64,000 bases of DNA from JADKAV01 sp963769435 (GCA_963769435.1 CAVYLN010000002.1:1302001-1366000); one strand, 5' to 3'. Shown: positions 25,068 to 37,164, numbered from the stretch's first letter. Notes: generated by a model from the letters alone, not told the origin. Made by a program: numbers and translations.

Positions 25068-28000
25068 CTACTTCCGAATGACCTTGAACTTGGCCTTCGC
25101 GGGCTTCGAGGAGTTGCCGGCCGGGTCGGTGGCCACCACGTAGATCGTGTGCTTCTTGCCCTTGCCCGCCTTCGACGCCGCCTTGAACTTCGCCGGGGAC
25201 GCGCACTTCTTGTACTTCTTCTTGTCGATCTTGCACTTGAAGGTGGCACCGGCCTCGGAGGTGAACTTGACCTTCACCTTGATCTTCGCCTTCGTGGTCT
25301 TGATCTTCTTCTTGGGCGCCTTCTTGATCTTGACCTTCGGTGGCGTCGTGTCGTTGGCGGGCTTCACCTCAGGCTGGATCGGCGGGGGCGGCGACGCTGT
25401 GGTGAACGTGCGGTCCGCGCCCTTGCTGAGAACCACACCGTCGCGAAGAGCGATCAGCCGGTAGTGGTACTCGGTGCTGGGGCTCAGGCCCGTCAGTGCC
25501 GCCGAGACGGGGACCGCCCCAGCCCCGGATCCGCCGTCGGTCACCGGGGTCTTGTCGCCGTAGGAGGCGGTGGTGCCGAACTCGAACCGGTAGTCGGTGG
25601 CGTTGCCGCCTGACTTGTGGGTGCCGGCGATCGTGGCCGCATCGGTGGTGACCGCAGACGCACCCTCAGTGGTCGACGAAGGCAGCCCGAACACGTCACA
25701 CTGCGGCGCCGGGCTCATGCCCCAGGCGTTCAGGGTTCCGGTATCCCCGGCCGACGAGGTCGCTGACGGTCAAGGTCCACGTCCCGCTCAGCGACTGCCC
25801 GTCGAAGGCGGACAAAGGCTGGTCCGGCGTGAAGCTGCCGGTGTAGCCACCCGGCGGGTTCGCGGCCGGAATTCCCTCGATCGGGGATCCGGCCTCGTCA
25901 TCGAGGATCAGGTCGACGAAGTTGTCACCGCTCGCACCGAAGGTCCCTGAACCGGGTCGGTCCATCAGGACCACGGTCGTCGCATCGTGGGTCAGGGTGA
26001 TCTTCAGATCGCCCACCCAGGTGTGGGTCAAGTCGCCGATCTTCACGTCGAGGTCGGTGACGGTCCCGTTGTCCGGGAACGTGAACGTCGAGGTGACGCC
26101 GGCCGGGTTGTTGTCCGGGATCGCCTTCGGCACGTCGGTGGAACTCGTGAAGGCAGGACCGCCGACCTGCACGGTCTTCACCGGCACAGTGACGGGGCCG
26201 TCCGGCCCAGTGACGGACACTGTGACGGCGATGTTTGCCCCGCAGGCCTGGTTCTCAGGCAGCGTCACCGCGAAGGCGGGGTCGTTGTCCCCCTGCTGAC
26301 CACCGGCGATCGTCGGCCATGTGCTGTTCTGTCGGGTGACCTGCGCCCCGTTGTCGGCAGCGACAGTCCCCGTGACTCCCGAGATCGGCGTTCCCAGCTG
26401 GTTCTTCAGCGTGGTTGTGACCGCAAGGGTCTCGCCGGGTTCGGCGATCCCGTCGCCATCACCTCGGGGTGCGTTGTCGTTGACCACGGTCGCCACGTGC
26501 GTCAGCGACGTTGGCAGGCTGAAGTCCTCGGTCGCGGTGGTCGCGTCGGCACCCGGGGTCGACGCCAGGAAACCCATCCCGCGGGCGGCGAACACCGACC
26601 AGACGGTGCTGACATTGACATTGTTCACCGACGCCGACTGGATGATCGCGTCGCGCATGTCCAGCATGCTGGGCGCATTGGGCGACAGCCGCATCCCGCC
26701 GGTCACGATCTTCAAGGCGTCATTGCGACCGAGCGCTGAGCGCAGGTCCCACATGGTCTGCTGCCAGATCTCGCCATTGTCGTGGACGCTGGTGGGATTG
26801 GTCCCCACCTTCCCCAGATCACCGAACGTGTAGCCGCCAGAACCGGCGGTACCGGAGTCCGGGCACTTGTCGGCAGGCGCCCCGACCGTGCAGTCGATGG
26901 CCTGATGCCGGATCCGGGAGATGCCCCCGAAGATCCCGGGAATGCCGGTCGCGTACTCGCCGAGCCAGACGTCACCGGGACCGGCCGGATCCGTCCGGTC
27001 ACCCTCGTGCACCAGCAGGTCCAGCGCGTAGAAGTCCGACCAGCCCTCACCCATCGAGCGGGACTGAATAGCCGTCAACCCGCCGCCGTTGCCGACCAGG
27101 CGGTTCGACAGCCCGTGGGTGTACTCGTGATAGACGACGTCCGCCGACGCACTGCCGTCCACGTCGTACTGCGGGCCGCTGGCAACCGGACCGCTGCCGG
27201 ACCACAGGTACATCTGCATCCGGCCGGGCCCGCCGTCGGCGGGTGTGGCGAAGTTGGCGTTGTTCAGGCCACTGGAGTCCTGCGCCTCGGCGAGGACCGC
27301 GTCCCCGCCGACGCCCTGGCCGCTGGAGTTGACCTGCTCGAAGTTTCCGGAGGCCTCGTCGAAACCGATCGGGGCCTGCAGGATCTTGTCGTGGAAGTGG
27401 TTGGTCAGGTAGAACAGGCCGACCGCCCCCGGGTTGCGGTTGACGGCCTTGGACGCGGGGTTCGCACTGTCCCAGGTGCAGCCGAACGCGGGGCACTCCG
27501 GCGCCTGCGAGTACCACGTCATCGGGTAGGTCCAATTCCCAGCGGGGCCACCGTTGCGCAGCACCTCTTCACCGGCTTGGTAACCGTTGGAGCCGTTGTT
27601 GTCGACGTAGGTGTGGGTGTTGTTGCCGATCAACTGGTTGCCATTGGCCGCAGAGCGGTCGAGCCAGGTCGGATCCGTGCCGAAGTTCACCGCGATCGGC
27701 GCCTGGGTCTGCGACGGGTGCAGTGGCCACACCTGCGCGTCGTTGGTGTCGAAGGCCGTCAGGGACTGCCGGGCGAGCACCTTGCCCGACGTCGCGTCCA
27801 CGACCACGCGGTAGAGGATGTCGTCGGAGTCGAGTACCTGCACCTCCCAGCCCAGACGGTCAGCTCCGGCCTGCGCGAAGACGGTCAGGTTGGCCGACTC
27901 GGCATAGGTCTCGTACGTGGTCTTCTGCTCCGGGCCCTGGGAGCGCTTCTTCACCGGCGGGACCGTGGAATCCCCGCCCACGTTGTCGCGCGCCACGAGC

Positions 28001-28567
28001 AGCGCCTCGTCGGCGGTGAGACTCGCGGCGGTGGAGGGCACGGACAGGTCACTGACCGGAGCGCCACTGATGTTGATCAGGCGGCCGTCCTTCGTGACGT
28101 TGCCGCGCAGGTAGCTGTCGAAGGACTCGATGCCCTGGTACTTCTGGGCGAACGTCACGTGGGTCACCCCGTCGATGGAGGTGTACGACTTGTCGAGCTC
28201 CAGCCCGGCCAGATCGGCACCGCTGAGCCCGAACGCGCCACGGTTGGCGCTCACGTAGCCGAGCACGATGTCGGCTGGTTCGGCGTCCGAGGCGCCCGTC
28301 AGGAAACCGTCGGTGCGCCCCGCGAACGCGACCGCACCGGTTTGTGGTGAGGCCTCGACGAAACCCTCATCGCCGAGCCGGCTTTCGAGCCGATCCGCCT
28401 GCCGGGGCGCGACGGGAGCGACCTTCTGCTCCTGTGCGAACGTCCTTGTTGGGAAGTAGTTGATCACCGTGATCATCCACCGCCGACGCCGAGCCGGCAC
28501 CGGCCAGTCCGAGGACGCCGACGGCCAGCACCATGACGCCGAAACGGATTCGAGGGACACTGCGCAT
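25068..28567 (-). CDS. Secreted M36 (fungalysin) metallopeptidase with P-domain and Ig-like tail, two frameshifts
   Basis: A very large exported zinc peptidase. It starts with a signal peptide (VMVLAVGVLGLAGAGSASA), then an FTP-like propeptide, then the M36 domain with zinc motif VVYHEYTHGLSNR and the third-ligand region SMGEGWSDFYALDLL. Next come surface domains, a proprotein-convertase P-domain ending DTGTLNAWGMSP, a fibronectin-like part, and a lysine-rich Ig-like tail (FKCKIDKKKYKKC). The signal peptide and main body are in different frames (switch near 28460), and the P-domain end and tail are in another (switch near 25760: the main frame ends at 25696). Two one-base indels join everything. 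An IdeR-like box lies upstream. It should digest proteins outside the cell. Confidence 0.85.
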
Positions 28568-28632
28568 GTCAGGCACCGATCTATGAGTCCGGTCTGAGGC
28601 GTTGTGTCCCAGGCACGTGAGCGCGACTCTAC

Positions 28633-28651
28633 TCTGGCTAGCCTTGCCTAA
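28633..28651 (-). promoter_or_regulatory. IdeR/DtxR-like iron box upstream of M36 peptidase
   Basis: Read on the minus strand, TTAGGCAAGGCTAGCCAGA agrees with the 19-bp IdeR consensus (TTAGGTTAGSCTAACCTAA) at about 15 of 19 positions, counting A/T at flexible positions. It ends 66 bp before the proposed start of the peptidase gene. Repression by iron-loaded IdeR is inferred. Confidence 0.5.
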
Positions 28652-28712
28652 ACAAGGACTTTTTGATCATCGGTTCAACAGATCGGCTGAGCCCCCATCC
28701 ACCGAAAGGTCC

Positions 28713-29449
28713 CTACCAGGGGCGTGACGGATACCCTGTGTCGAAGTGCTGGTAGTCGGGGGTCGGAATGTCCTGCCAGATCCAGTCACGCTCAGTGAAG
28801 GCCCTCCACACCGGGCCCCGTGGCAGGATCTTCCCCTTCCCGCGCGTGCGGGCCGCATGTTCGGCCGTCGGCATGAAGCAGTCACAGCGAGGATCCAGCC
28901 ACGGGTTCTCCCTCGGGTTGATATCGACGGCGCGGCCGTTCGCGTGTGGGGAGTCCGCGGCGTTCGAGTTCGCCTGAGCGGCGCTACGACAGTTGTAGGC
29001 CGATGTGTTGTCCGCGGCCATACTCGCGTTGTCGTCGCCGCCGAACTCCTCGATCGGCCGCATGGAGCGGATCGGGAAGTCTGCCTCGAAGATGTCTGTG
29101 AAGATCGCGGCCACGTCCTCGGCCACGTCCCGGTTGACCACGAGGACACCCCGCTCGACCTGACCCTTCCAGTTGTGGAAGTTCACCTCCACCCGCCGCA
29201 GGTCGGCGCGGCCGGCCGGACATCCGGGCCGAACGACGCCCGCCTCGCGCATCGCCTGCCACTGTCGGTCGGGAATCGAAGCGATCTGCGCGTCTGCCTT
29301 CGGAGGGCGGGACGGCGTCGGTGTGCTGGACGGCGGGGCGGAGGCCTCGGGCACGGCAGTCGCACCGGCGTGGCGGGTACCGGTTCGGCCTCGGCCGCAC
29401 AACCGGACGCCGCCACTGCGAGCAGCACAGCGCCGAGCGATCGGATCAC
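28713..29449 (-). CDS. M15-family D-Ala-D-Ala carboxypeptidase-like lipoprotein, frameshifted near 29378
   Basis: The C-terminal domain carries the M15C motifs: NTSAYNCRSAAQANS, SPHANGRAVDINPRENPWLD (zinc His and Asp) and TPDYQHFDTGYPS (third zinc ligand), so it should cut peptidoglycan peptides or act as a peptidase at the surface. The N-terminus is in another frame: VIRSLGAVLLAVAASGCAAE, a lipoprotein signal with Cys in ASGC, starting at the GTG complementary to 29447-29449. The frame switch falls near 29378. The linker is rich in Pro, Ser and Thr, as in anchored cell-wall enzymes. The joined protein has about 245 residues. It is downstream of the VIT1 gene on the same strand. Confidence 0.8.
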
Positions 29450-29478
29450 GACACCATTGTCGCGCGAGACGAGCCCGC

Positions 29479-30189
29479 TCAGCCGAGTCCGCCGCCGATG
29501 AGGCGCCCGATCGCGTAGGTCACGGCCATCGCGAGCGCACCCCCCACCACATTGCGGGCGACGGCGCGGGCCACCAGCGCCCCTCCGAGCCGGGCGCTGA
29601 CGTAGCCCGTCACGACCAGGGCCAGGAGCATCGCGATGAAGGTGATCACGGCCCGCCCGGACTCGGGCAGTAGGGCCATCGCGAGCAACGGCAGCAGCGC
29701 CCCGGCAGTGAACGCGAGAAGGGACGACAAGGCTGCCGCCCAAGGGTTCAGGTACTGCCCCGGCTCGATCCCGAACTCCTCGCGGGTGTGCGCGGCAAGC
29801 GCGTCCCGCTGGGTGAGTTCCACCGCGACCTCGTGGGCCACGTCCTCGGTCAATCCGCGTGCGCGGAAAAGCCCCGCGAGTTCGGCCAGTTCCCCATCGG
29901 GATCGGCGGTGAGCTCCAGTTTCTCCTCCGCGACGGCGGCCGCCTCGGTGTCACGCTGGGAACTGACCGACACGTACTCCCCCGTGGCCATTGAGAGGGC
30001 ACCCGCTGCCATCCCAGCCAGGCCCGCGGTGAGGATCGCCGAGGTGCTCGCCGTAGCCCCCGCGACTCCGAGCACCAGGCCGGCCGTCGAGACGATCCCG
30101 TCGTTGGCTCCGAGCACAGCCGCCCGGATCTTGTTCGAACGCTCTGCCAGATCCGCGCCGGAGCGTTCATGATGCGGGGCCTGCGTCAT
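29479..30189 (-). CDS. VIT1/CCC1 family iron-manganese transporter
   Basis: A 236-residue membrane protein. The N-terminal core AAVLGANDGIVSTAGLVLGV is the family signature, followed by TGEYVSVSSQRDTEAAAVAE and a charged cytoplasmic loop (about 80-140) that in plant VIT1 binds metal. Five membrane helices are predicted. Bacterial relatives export or store Fe2+ or Mn2+. The start is the ATG complementary to 30187-30189, which follows AGGGTGAG. A GTG three codons before would overlap that site. It is divergent from the hydrolase at 30253. An iron box two genes on (28633) gives some context for iron handling but may be unrelated. Confidence 0.87.
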   Translation of the reverse strand: MTQAPHHERSGADLAERSNKIRAAVLGANDGIVSTAGLVLGVAGATASTSAILTAGLAGMAAGALSMATGEYVSVSSQRDTEAAAVAEEKLELTADPDGELAELAGLFRARGLTEDVAHEVAVELTQRDALAAHTREEFGIEPGQYLNPWAAALSSLLAFTAGALLPLLAMALLPESGRAVITFIAMLLALVVTGYVSARLGGALVARAVARNVVGGALAMAVTYAIGRLIGGGLG

Positions 30190-30252
30190 GCGGCTCACCC
30201 TATGGGCACACGCTCGGCATCAATCCGGCGATCCCCGCCCCGACCCGACACA

Positions 30253-32343
30253 ATGGGCGTCATGCGTCTCGCGAACGGTCTGGTCGGAGCGGTGCTCCGC
30301 CACTTCACCACCGATCAAGCCGTGCGCGCCGGCATCATCACCGCCGCCTGGGCCGCCTCCGCCAGCTACTCACGAGGGTTGCTGCCGCGAACCCCCGTGC
30401 AGCAGGCGGCGGTCACCGGCGTGAGCGCCACGGCCTACTACGCACTCGGAGCGGCGACCTGGGCGACCGTCTCGAGCGCCGCGGCGGGTCTGCCGGGATC
30501 ACGGCCCGGCCCCCGGGCACGTGTGGTCGCGGCCACAGTCACCTCGGTGGGAGGCAAGGCCGCCGAACTCGCCCTTCGGGATGCCAGCCAGGAAGGGCTG
30601 GCGGGCGGGATCGTCTGGTCCGAGGCCAAACTGTTGTCGGTCGTCGGCCTCGCAGGGGGCCTCGTGACCGCGAGCGACCTGATCGCCCACCAACTGTTCC
30701 ACCTGCGGCGCAGTCCGGGTACCACTCTCGCCCTGGATCTGACCATGGGCACGGCGATGGCCGGCGCTACGTATCTGCGACGACTGCGCCGGGCCCGTGG
30801 CTACCGTCGCGATGGTGACAATCACGGCGCCGTCAAGAAGGCGCAGGACGGGACTCCGCTGAAGGTTCGGGCACGAACTGCGGCGGTGGCTTCGGCCACG
30901 GTGGTCGGGTCCACGGTGGCCCTGGCCACGTTCGCCACCACCGAGCAGTTCGCCGCACGGCAGATCGCCCGAGGGGTCAATGCCATGGCCGGCGCGGACG
31001 TCGGCGAGTTCGGGGACTTCGTCGGCCACGGTGTCACCTTCACCGGTATCGCGGGCGCGGGAGTCTTCGGACTGCGCCGCATGCGGATGCTGACCGAGAA
31101 GAAGGCCCAGGCCCTGGAACCCGTCTACGAGACCCCGCCCACCTCTCCGTTCGTGTCATGCGGGCCCAGCAGCGAGATCGGGTTCGAGGAGATCGGCAAG
31201 GAGGGCCGCAGGTTCGTACTCATGTGCCTGAGCACGGCGGAGATCGCCGACGTGATGGGTAAGGCGCTCGTCGATCCCGTGCGGATCGTGATCCCGCGCG
31301 AGGGCTCGATCGAACACCGCGCCGAGTTGGCCGTCCGGGAGTTGATCGCGACAGGTGGGATCGATCGCAGCGTGATCTGCATCGCGTCGCCCACCGGGGT
31401 CGGCTATGTGAACTACGTGATGGCCGAGGCCCTTGAGTACCTGACCCACGGCGACTGTGCCGTGGTGGTCCCGCAGTACGCCTACGTGCCCAGCGCACTG
31501 GCGTTGAACAAGACCGACGAGGGCGTGGACCTCCAGAGGGCCGTCATCGAGGCGGTGCGCCGGCGAATCGATGAGTCGGACCCGGCGAGGCGTCCCCGCA
31601 TCGTGCAGTACGGGGAGAGCCTCGGAGCGCAGGTGGCCGCGGATGTCGCCGGCCCGCTGGGCGTTCCCGGGTTCGACGCTGTGGGCCTGGAGTCGGGGCT
31701 GTACCTGGGAGTGCCCTTCCGCAGTGCCCTGTGGAAGGACTGGCTGCACCACAGCGACGACATGGGTGCCGGTGGCCGACTGGTCAACGTGTCCGAGGCC
31801 GGCGAGTTGTCCTCCGGCCGGGGCCGACACGTCATGATCAACCACCACGACGACCCGATCAACAAGTTCTCCTACGAGATGGTCGTTGAACGACCGTGGT
31901 GGTTCGGCGCACCTGAAACCCGTCCGCCGAAGGTGCCCCGGGAGACACTGTTCCGTCCGGTCATCAGTTTCGTGATCGCACTCGTGGACCTGGTCAACGG
32001 CATGGACTCCAAACCGGGAGAGTTCAAGATGCTGGGTCACGATTACCGCATCGACCTGCGTGAGGCGCTCGAGAAGACGTACGACCTTCCTGCCACTGAG
32101 GATCAGCGCGCACTGATCGAGTCCGCATTGCGTCGCCGGGAACAGGACTGGGCGGAGAGGCGGTTGATCGCACGCACGGGGGAGAAAGCCCTCAAGCAAC
32201 TGCGGGCCACGATCAACGCCTGGGGACAGGACAGCGTCAACATCCGGCTCGACGAGATCCCGGCCGACGACGAGGCGTCGAGTCGATTGGTCGAATACCT
32301 CAACGCGAAACTCGGCCAGTCCGGATCGTCGGCGATCGGCTGA
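30253..32343 (+). CDS. Membrane-bound alpha/beta hydrolase (Abhydrolase_9 type)
   Basis: A 696-residue protein. The first 260 residues hold several membrane helices (AGIITAAWAASASYSRGLLP and others). The remaining soluble part contains the nucleophile motif QYGESLGAQVAADVAG, with further conserved stretches such as PFRSALWKDWLHHSDDMG and HVMINHHDDPINKFSYEMV. This matches the large actinobacterial alpha/beta-hydrolase family (PF10081 type), known also in mycobacteria and of unknown substrate. It lacks a signal peptide, and the catalytic part follows the helices. Start: ATG at 30253, with another at 30262. Codon use is like its neighbours. A link to envelope lipids is plausible but only inferred. 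Confidence 0.8.
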   Translation: MGVMRLANGLVGAVLRHFTTDQAVRAGIITAAWAASASYSRGLLPRTPVQQAAVTGVSATAYYALGAATWATVSSAAAGLPGSRPGPRARVVAATVTSVGGKAAELALRDASQEGLAGGIVWSEAKLLSVVGLAGGLVTASDLIAHQLFHLRRSPGTTLALDLTMGTAMAGATYLRRLRRARGYRRDGDNHGAVKKAQDGTPLKVRARTAAVASATVVGSTVALATFATTEQFAARQIARGVNAMAGADVGEFGDFVGHGVTFTGIAGAGVFGLRRMRMLTEKKAQALEPVYETPPTSPFVSCGPSSEIGFEEIGKEGRRFVLMCLSTAEIADVMGKALVDPVRIVIPREGSIEHRAELAVRELIATGGIDRSVICIASPTGVGYVNYVMAEALEYLTHGDCAVVVPQYAYVPSALALNKTDEGVDLQRAVIEAVRRRIDESDPARRPRIVQYGESLGAQVAADVAGPLGVPGFDAVGLESGLYLGVPFRSALWKDWLHHSDDMGAGGRLVNVSEAGELSSGRGRHVMINHHDDPINKFSYEMVVERPWWFGAPETRPPKVPRETLFRPVISFVIALVDLVNGMDSKPGEFKMLGHDYRIDLREALEKTYDLPATEDQRALIESALRRREQDWAERRLIARTGEKALKQLRATINAWGQDSVNIRLDEIPADDEASSRLVEYLNAKLGQSGSSAIG

Positions 32344-32448
32344 TCGGCGGCGAGTCGTCGCCGGATCCGTCGCAGACAGTAGTCGCGGCGCCGACGTACG
32401 GGACGGCTCAGCAGGATTCGATACACACTGCGTCGTTACCGTGAACGA

Positions 32449-35149
32449 GTGAGCGCTTCCGTCGACGGAGCAGCGGCTCCACGCGCCACGAGGGGAGCCG
32501 TCGCACTGCACTGGACCCTCATGGCGGTGTCCCTCGCGCTGGCGATCATCGGCGTCTTGACCTCACCGCCGGAAAAGCTCAGTCCCTCACCGATCAGCAA
32601 CTGGGCTGCTGCCGGATTCGCACTCTTCGCCGCCTTCGCGATCCTGCTGGCAGCCTTCGAGCGGGCGAGCCGGGAGCTGGGCCGGCGCCGCTGGTTCCAA
32701 TTCGCCGGCATCGCCGCCAGCATCTGGCTCGTGGGACAAGCGATCGGCTACATCGCGACCCGGAACGTGGCGGGTTCCTTCGACCCGCGCATCGAAACGA
32801 TCCCGCTCCTGCTGGCCTTTCCCCTCCTAGTGATCGGACTGATCGCGCTGGCTTGGCCGTACGGGCTTCGGGGCTGGGAACTGGCCGACTCCCTCATTGA
32901 GAGTGCGGTCGCGGTCGCGGCCCTGTGGTTCGTGTGGACCCGGGCCCTGATTCCCCGATGGGCCGAGGTGGACCTCGGACCACAGCACACGACCCAACAC
33001 ATCGATCAGTGGCTGCTGTTCGCCGTCACCGCGACGATCGTTGTCGTCATCACAGCGAGTAGGGCGACCAGCTCCCTTCCTCTGATCCAGTTGTTGCTGC
33101 TGCTCGGGGCAGCCATTGTCTGCCTTTTCTCCGACATCGGCGGAGAGATCGGGCTGGACCGCCAGACGGGGATCACCTACTCGATCGTCGGCTACTGGCT
33201 CGGCCTGGCCCTGGCCATGGTGATGCTGCATCGTCCGGCGGCGGAGATCGAAACCTCTCGGCAGTACCTCGTGAGGGTCGCCGTCTCGGTGGCGGTCCCC
33301 TTCGGCCTCGTAGTCGCCGCAGGTCTGACCTTCATCCGGGCATGGCGGGAATCCGACCCGCAATCTTTGGCACTGTCGGTCGCCCCCACCCTCTGGGCAT
33401 TGGTTGTGATCTCACTGGGGATGTTGCGGGCCATCTGGGTCGTCGACCACAGGGCTCGCAAGCAATCGGAGCTCGCCCGCCAACTCACATCGTCCGCCGA
33501 GTTGGGATGGGTGAACGCGCTGTTGCGGGACAACAGCGACTACGTGATGGTGATCGATCGGGGTGGACGAGTCGTGTACAGCGCGCCGAGCAGTCGCCGA
33601 TCGCTTGCGTCCGCCGATCACATCAGCGATGTGATCGTTCGGCCTGAACCTGGCGCGCTCAGGTCGTTGCTGAATCGGGTTGCCGCCCGCGCCCTGGAGG
33701 CGGGGCCGCACCCGGTGGTGATGCGGGGTATCGACGGGGACACCCGGCAGGTCGAGGTCACGATCCGCCCGGTCCTCGAGATCGGATTCGAGGGTTTCGT
33801 CGTCAGCGGCACCGACGTCACCGACGCGCACATGCTGGCCGAGCGCCTCGCCAGCACGGGGCGGGTCGATGCGCTGACGGGCCTGCTCAGCCCGAGAGCC
33901 ATGCTCGACGAGATCTCGCGTGCGCTGGAGGATTGTGAGTCCACCGGATGCCACGTCACGTTCGCAGTCCTGGACATCTCAGACTTCGGCGTGTGGAACG
34001 ACCGGCTGGGCCGAGCACAGGGCGATCAGATCCTGCGAGCCGTCGCCGACGCACTGCACAAAATGCCGGAACCGGCACGAGCAATCGGCCGGATCGGTGG
34101 CGACTCCTTCGGGCTTCTGATCGTTTCCGCGACTCCCGACAGATCCGCGCAGGTGCGCCTGGCCTGGCTGGCTCAGAATCTGCGCGGGCTCATTCTCGCC
34201 GACGACAACGAGGTCGACCTGCGCTTCAGGAGCGGCTACACGGTGGTCGACAATCCACAGGAGACATCGGCCGAGCAGGTCGTGGACCAAGCCGACGTAG
34301 CGCTACGGCGGGCACGAATCAGCCATCAGGCGCACACGGTGGCCTTCCGGCAGGGCATGAACTCGGACCTCGTGCGACGCCTCACCGCAGAGTTGCAGAT
34401 CCAGGACGCCTTGAAACATGACGGCGTCGTCGTGCGATACCACCCGATCGTGTCGCTGGCGGACGGGTCCATCCGCTCGTTGGAGGCACTGGCCCGCATC
34501 CGTGACTCTGACGGGCAGTTGCTGGCCCCGTACGCCTTCATGGATGCCGCGCACTACAGCGGATCGGTGGTGGAGATCGACCGGCGGATACGTGAGTTGG
34601 TACTGGCGGACTGGCCGAGGATCGTCGAGGGTGTGGGCAGGGACGTGCGGATCAGTGTCAACGTCTGTCAAGAGGAACTCACCGACGACCTGGTGCGGGA
34701 GTTCCAGCAGGATCACCGCTCCGAGCGACTCATCATCGAGGTGACGGAGTCGACGCTCATGCAGGACCCCGAGGCGGCCACTCTCGGCCCTCCAGCAGAT
34801 CCGCAGGGCGGGAGCCCCGGTCGCGATCGACGATTTCGGGACCGGCTACTCGTCGCTCTCGCAGATCCTCTCGCTACCCTGCGACATCATGAAGATCGAT
34901 CGCAGTTTCGTGGAGTCGATGCTCGACGACACCAAGACCCTGAGCCTGGTGCGGGCCATGATCCAGATCGGTCACGACATCGGGCTCGACACGATCGGCG
35001 AAGGCGTCGAGACGATCAGGCAGGCCGATGCGCTGCGGGCCATGGGCTGCGATGCCGCACAGGGTTTCCTGTACGCCCACCCACTGGCTCTCGACGACCT
35101 TCTGCAGTGGCTGGCGGACAGGCCGGCCGCCCCAGCGATCAGTCGCTGA
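32449..35149 (+). CDS. Membrane GGDEF-EAL protein, probable c-di-GMP phosphodiesterase, frameshifted near 34785
   Basis: A sensor of about 900 residues. Around ten N-terminal membrane helices (to about residue 330) precede a PAS-like segment (LGWVNALLRDNSDYVMVIDR), a GGDEF domain and an EAL domain. The GGDEF site reads RIGGDSFGLLI at about 548-558: Ser replaces the catalytic Glu, so cyclase activity is doubtful. In the EAL domain SLEALARIRD, SVNVCQEELT and IIEVTESTLM are in the first frame. The rest (AIDDFGTGYSSLSQILSLP, IMKIDRSFVE, IGEGVET) is in the next frame up to 35149. A one-base indel at about 34785 joins them with all phosphodiesterase residues intact. It would degrade c-di-GMP at the membrane. 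The start GTG 32449 follows a likely leader. Confidence 0.85.
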
Positions 35150-35158
35150 CGCCGCCGG

Positions 35159-35956
35159 CTATTTGCTGGCGTCCCGGTACTTGCGGATCGCCATCGGGGC
35201 GAAGATGACCAGCAGCAATACCATCCACCCGATCGTCACCAGGATGGGGTACTGGCTGGGAAAGCCATCGCCCACGTAGGGATTCGGATTGCCGAACAGT
35301 TCCCGGGTCGCGGCGGTCAGCGTGCTCACCGGGTTCCATTCGGCGATCGGCTGCAGGACCGCCGGCAGCGAGGACGGCGGCACGAACACGTTGGAGACGA
35401 ACGTGAGCGGGAAGATCGTCACGAACGTCAACTGCTGGGCCGTCTCGGTGTTGGGCACCGACAAGCCGATCCAGATCCCGATCCACGCCATGACGTGCGC
35501 GAACGCCAGCAGCAGGATGACCGCGAGGATGAACTGGGCCAGCCCGTTGTTCACCTTCCAGCCCACAACCAGCCCCGCCAGCATGAGCACCACGAGGATG
35601 CCCGCCTGGTAGATCGTGTCGGCCACCGTCCGTCCAGCGAGCACCGCCGACCGGGCCATGGGCAAGGAACGGAAGCGGTCGATCAGGCCCTTGCTCATGT
35701 CCTCGGCCATGCCGATCGCGGTCGTTGCCGACGCGAACGCGATCGTCTGCGCGAAGATGCCCGGCATCAGGAACTCTTTGTAGTCCCCGCCGTCGGGAAG
35801 CGGGATCGCGCCCGCCGAACACGAACGCGAACAGCAGCACGAACATGATCGACTGCAGGATCGCGAAGATCGCGAGTTCGGGGATGCGGGGGATGCGCTT
35901 GAGATTGCGCCAGGTGATGACCAGGGCGTCGGAAAGGGGACCTGCCTGTAGGGCGC

Positions 35957-35960
<4 letters not shown>
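35159..35960 (-). CDS. ABC-2 type permease, DrrB-like, frameshifted near 35815
   Basis: The membrane half of a daunorubicin-resistance-type exporter. It starts MSALQAGPLSDALVITWRNL and after about 48 residues (FVLLFAFVFGG) the frame changes at about 35815. The next frame continues AIPLPDGGDYKEFLMPGIFA and GLIDRFRSLPMARSAVLAGR with five more helices to 35159. A one-base change in the run GGCGGGCGCG explains the break. The joined protein of about 266 residues has the normal DrrB length. Its start overlaps the ATPase gene stop by 4 bp (ATGA), so the two are translationally coupled. It probably exports a lipid or drug-like molecule. Confidence 0.85.
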
Positions 35961-36946
<986 letters not shown>

Positions 36947-36955
36947 AGGCCGACA

Positions 36956-36971
36956 CTAAGGCCTGCCTAAG
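36956..36971. promoter_or_regulatory. Candidate operator just upstream of drrA-like gene
   Basis: CTAAGGCCTGCCTAAG is an inverted repeat (7+7, one mismatch per arm pair, 2-nt centre), 9 bp before the start codon. It has the TTAGGC look of an IdeR half-site, but it is shorter than a full box. Confidence 0.4.
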
Positions 36972-37046
36972 ACACCCCGCCAATAGGGTTTCGGTGCCCA
37001 GCGAGCCTCCGAGATCCGCCGCCCTGTGGACAACTCACGGACCGGA

Positions 37047-37062
37047 CGTGACCCTCGTCACA
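37047..37062. promoter_or_regulatory. Crp-like site 1 upstream of the rpf-like gene
   Basis: CGTGACCCTCGTCACA matches TGTGA-N6-TCACA at 9 of 10 fixed positions, about 190 bp before the rpf-like start. Mycobacterial Crp binds such a site before rpfA, so regulation of this gene is plausible. Confidence 0.55.
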
Positions 37063-37079
37063 CCTGTGGGGGGTATCGG

Positions 37080-37095
37080 AGTGGGCTTGATCACA
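37080..37095. promoter_or_regulatory. Crp-like site 2 (weaker)
   Basis: AGTGGGCTTGATCACA matches TGTGA-N6-TCACA at 8 of 10 fixed positions. Its start is 33 bp after that of site 1, three helical turns, so two proteins could bind on one face. Confidence 0.35.
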
Positions 37096-37164
37096 GTTAC
37101 TGATGGGCCCATAACGGGTATGCCATGGTCAAGAAGTCGCGTCGGGGATGCACCTCGATGCTGG

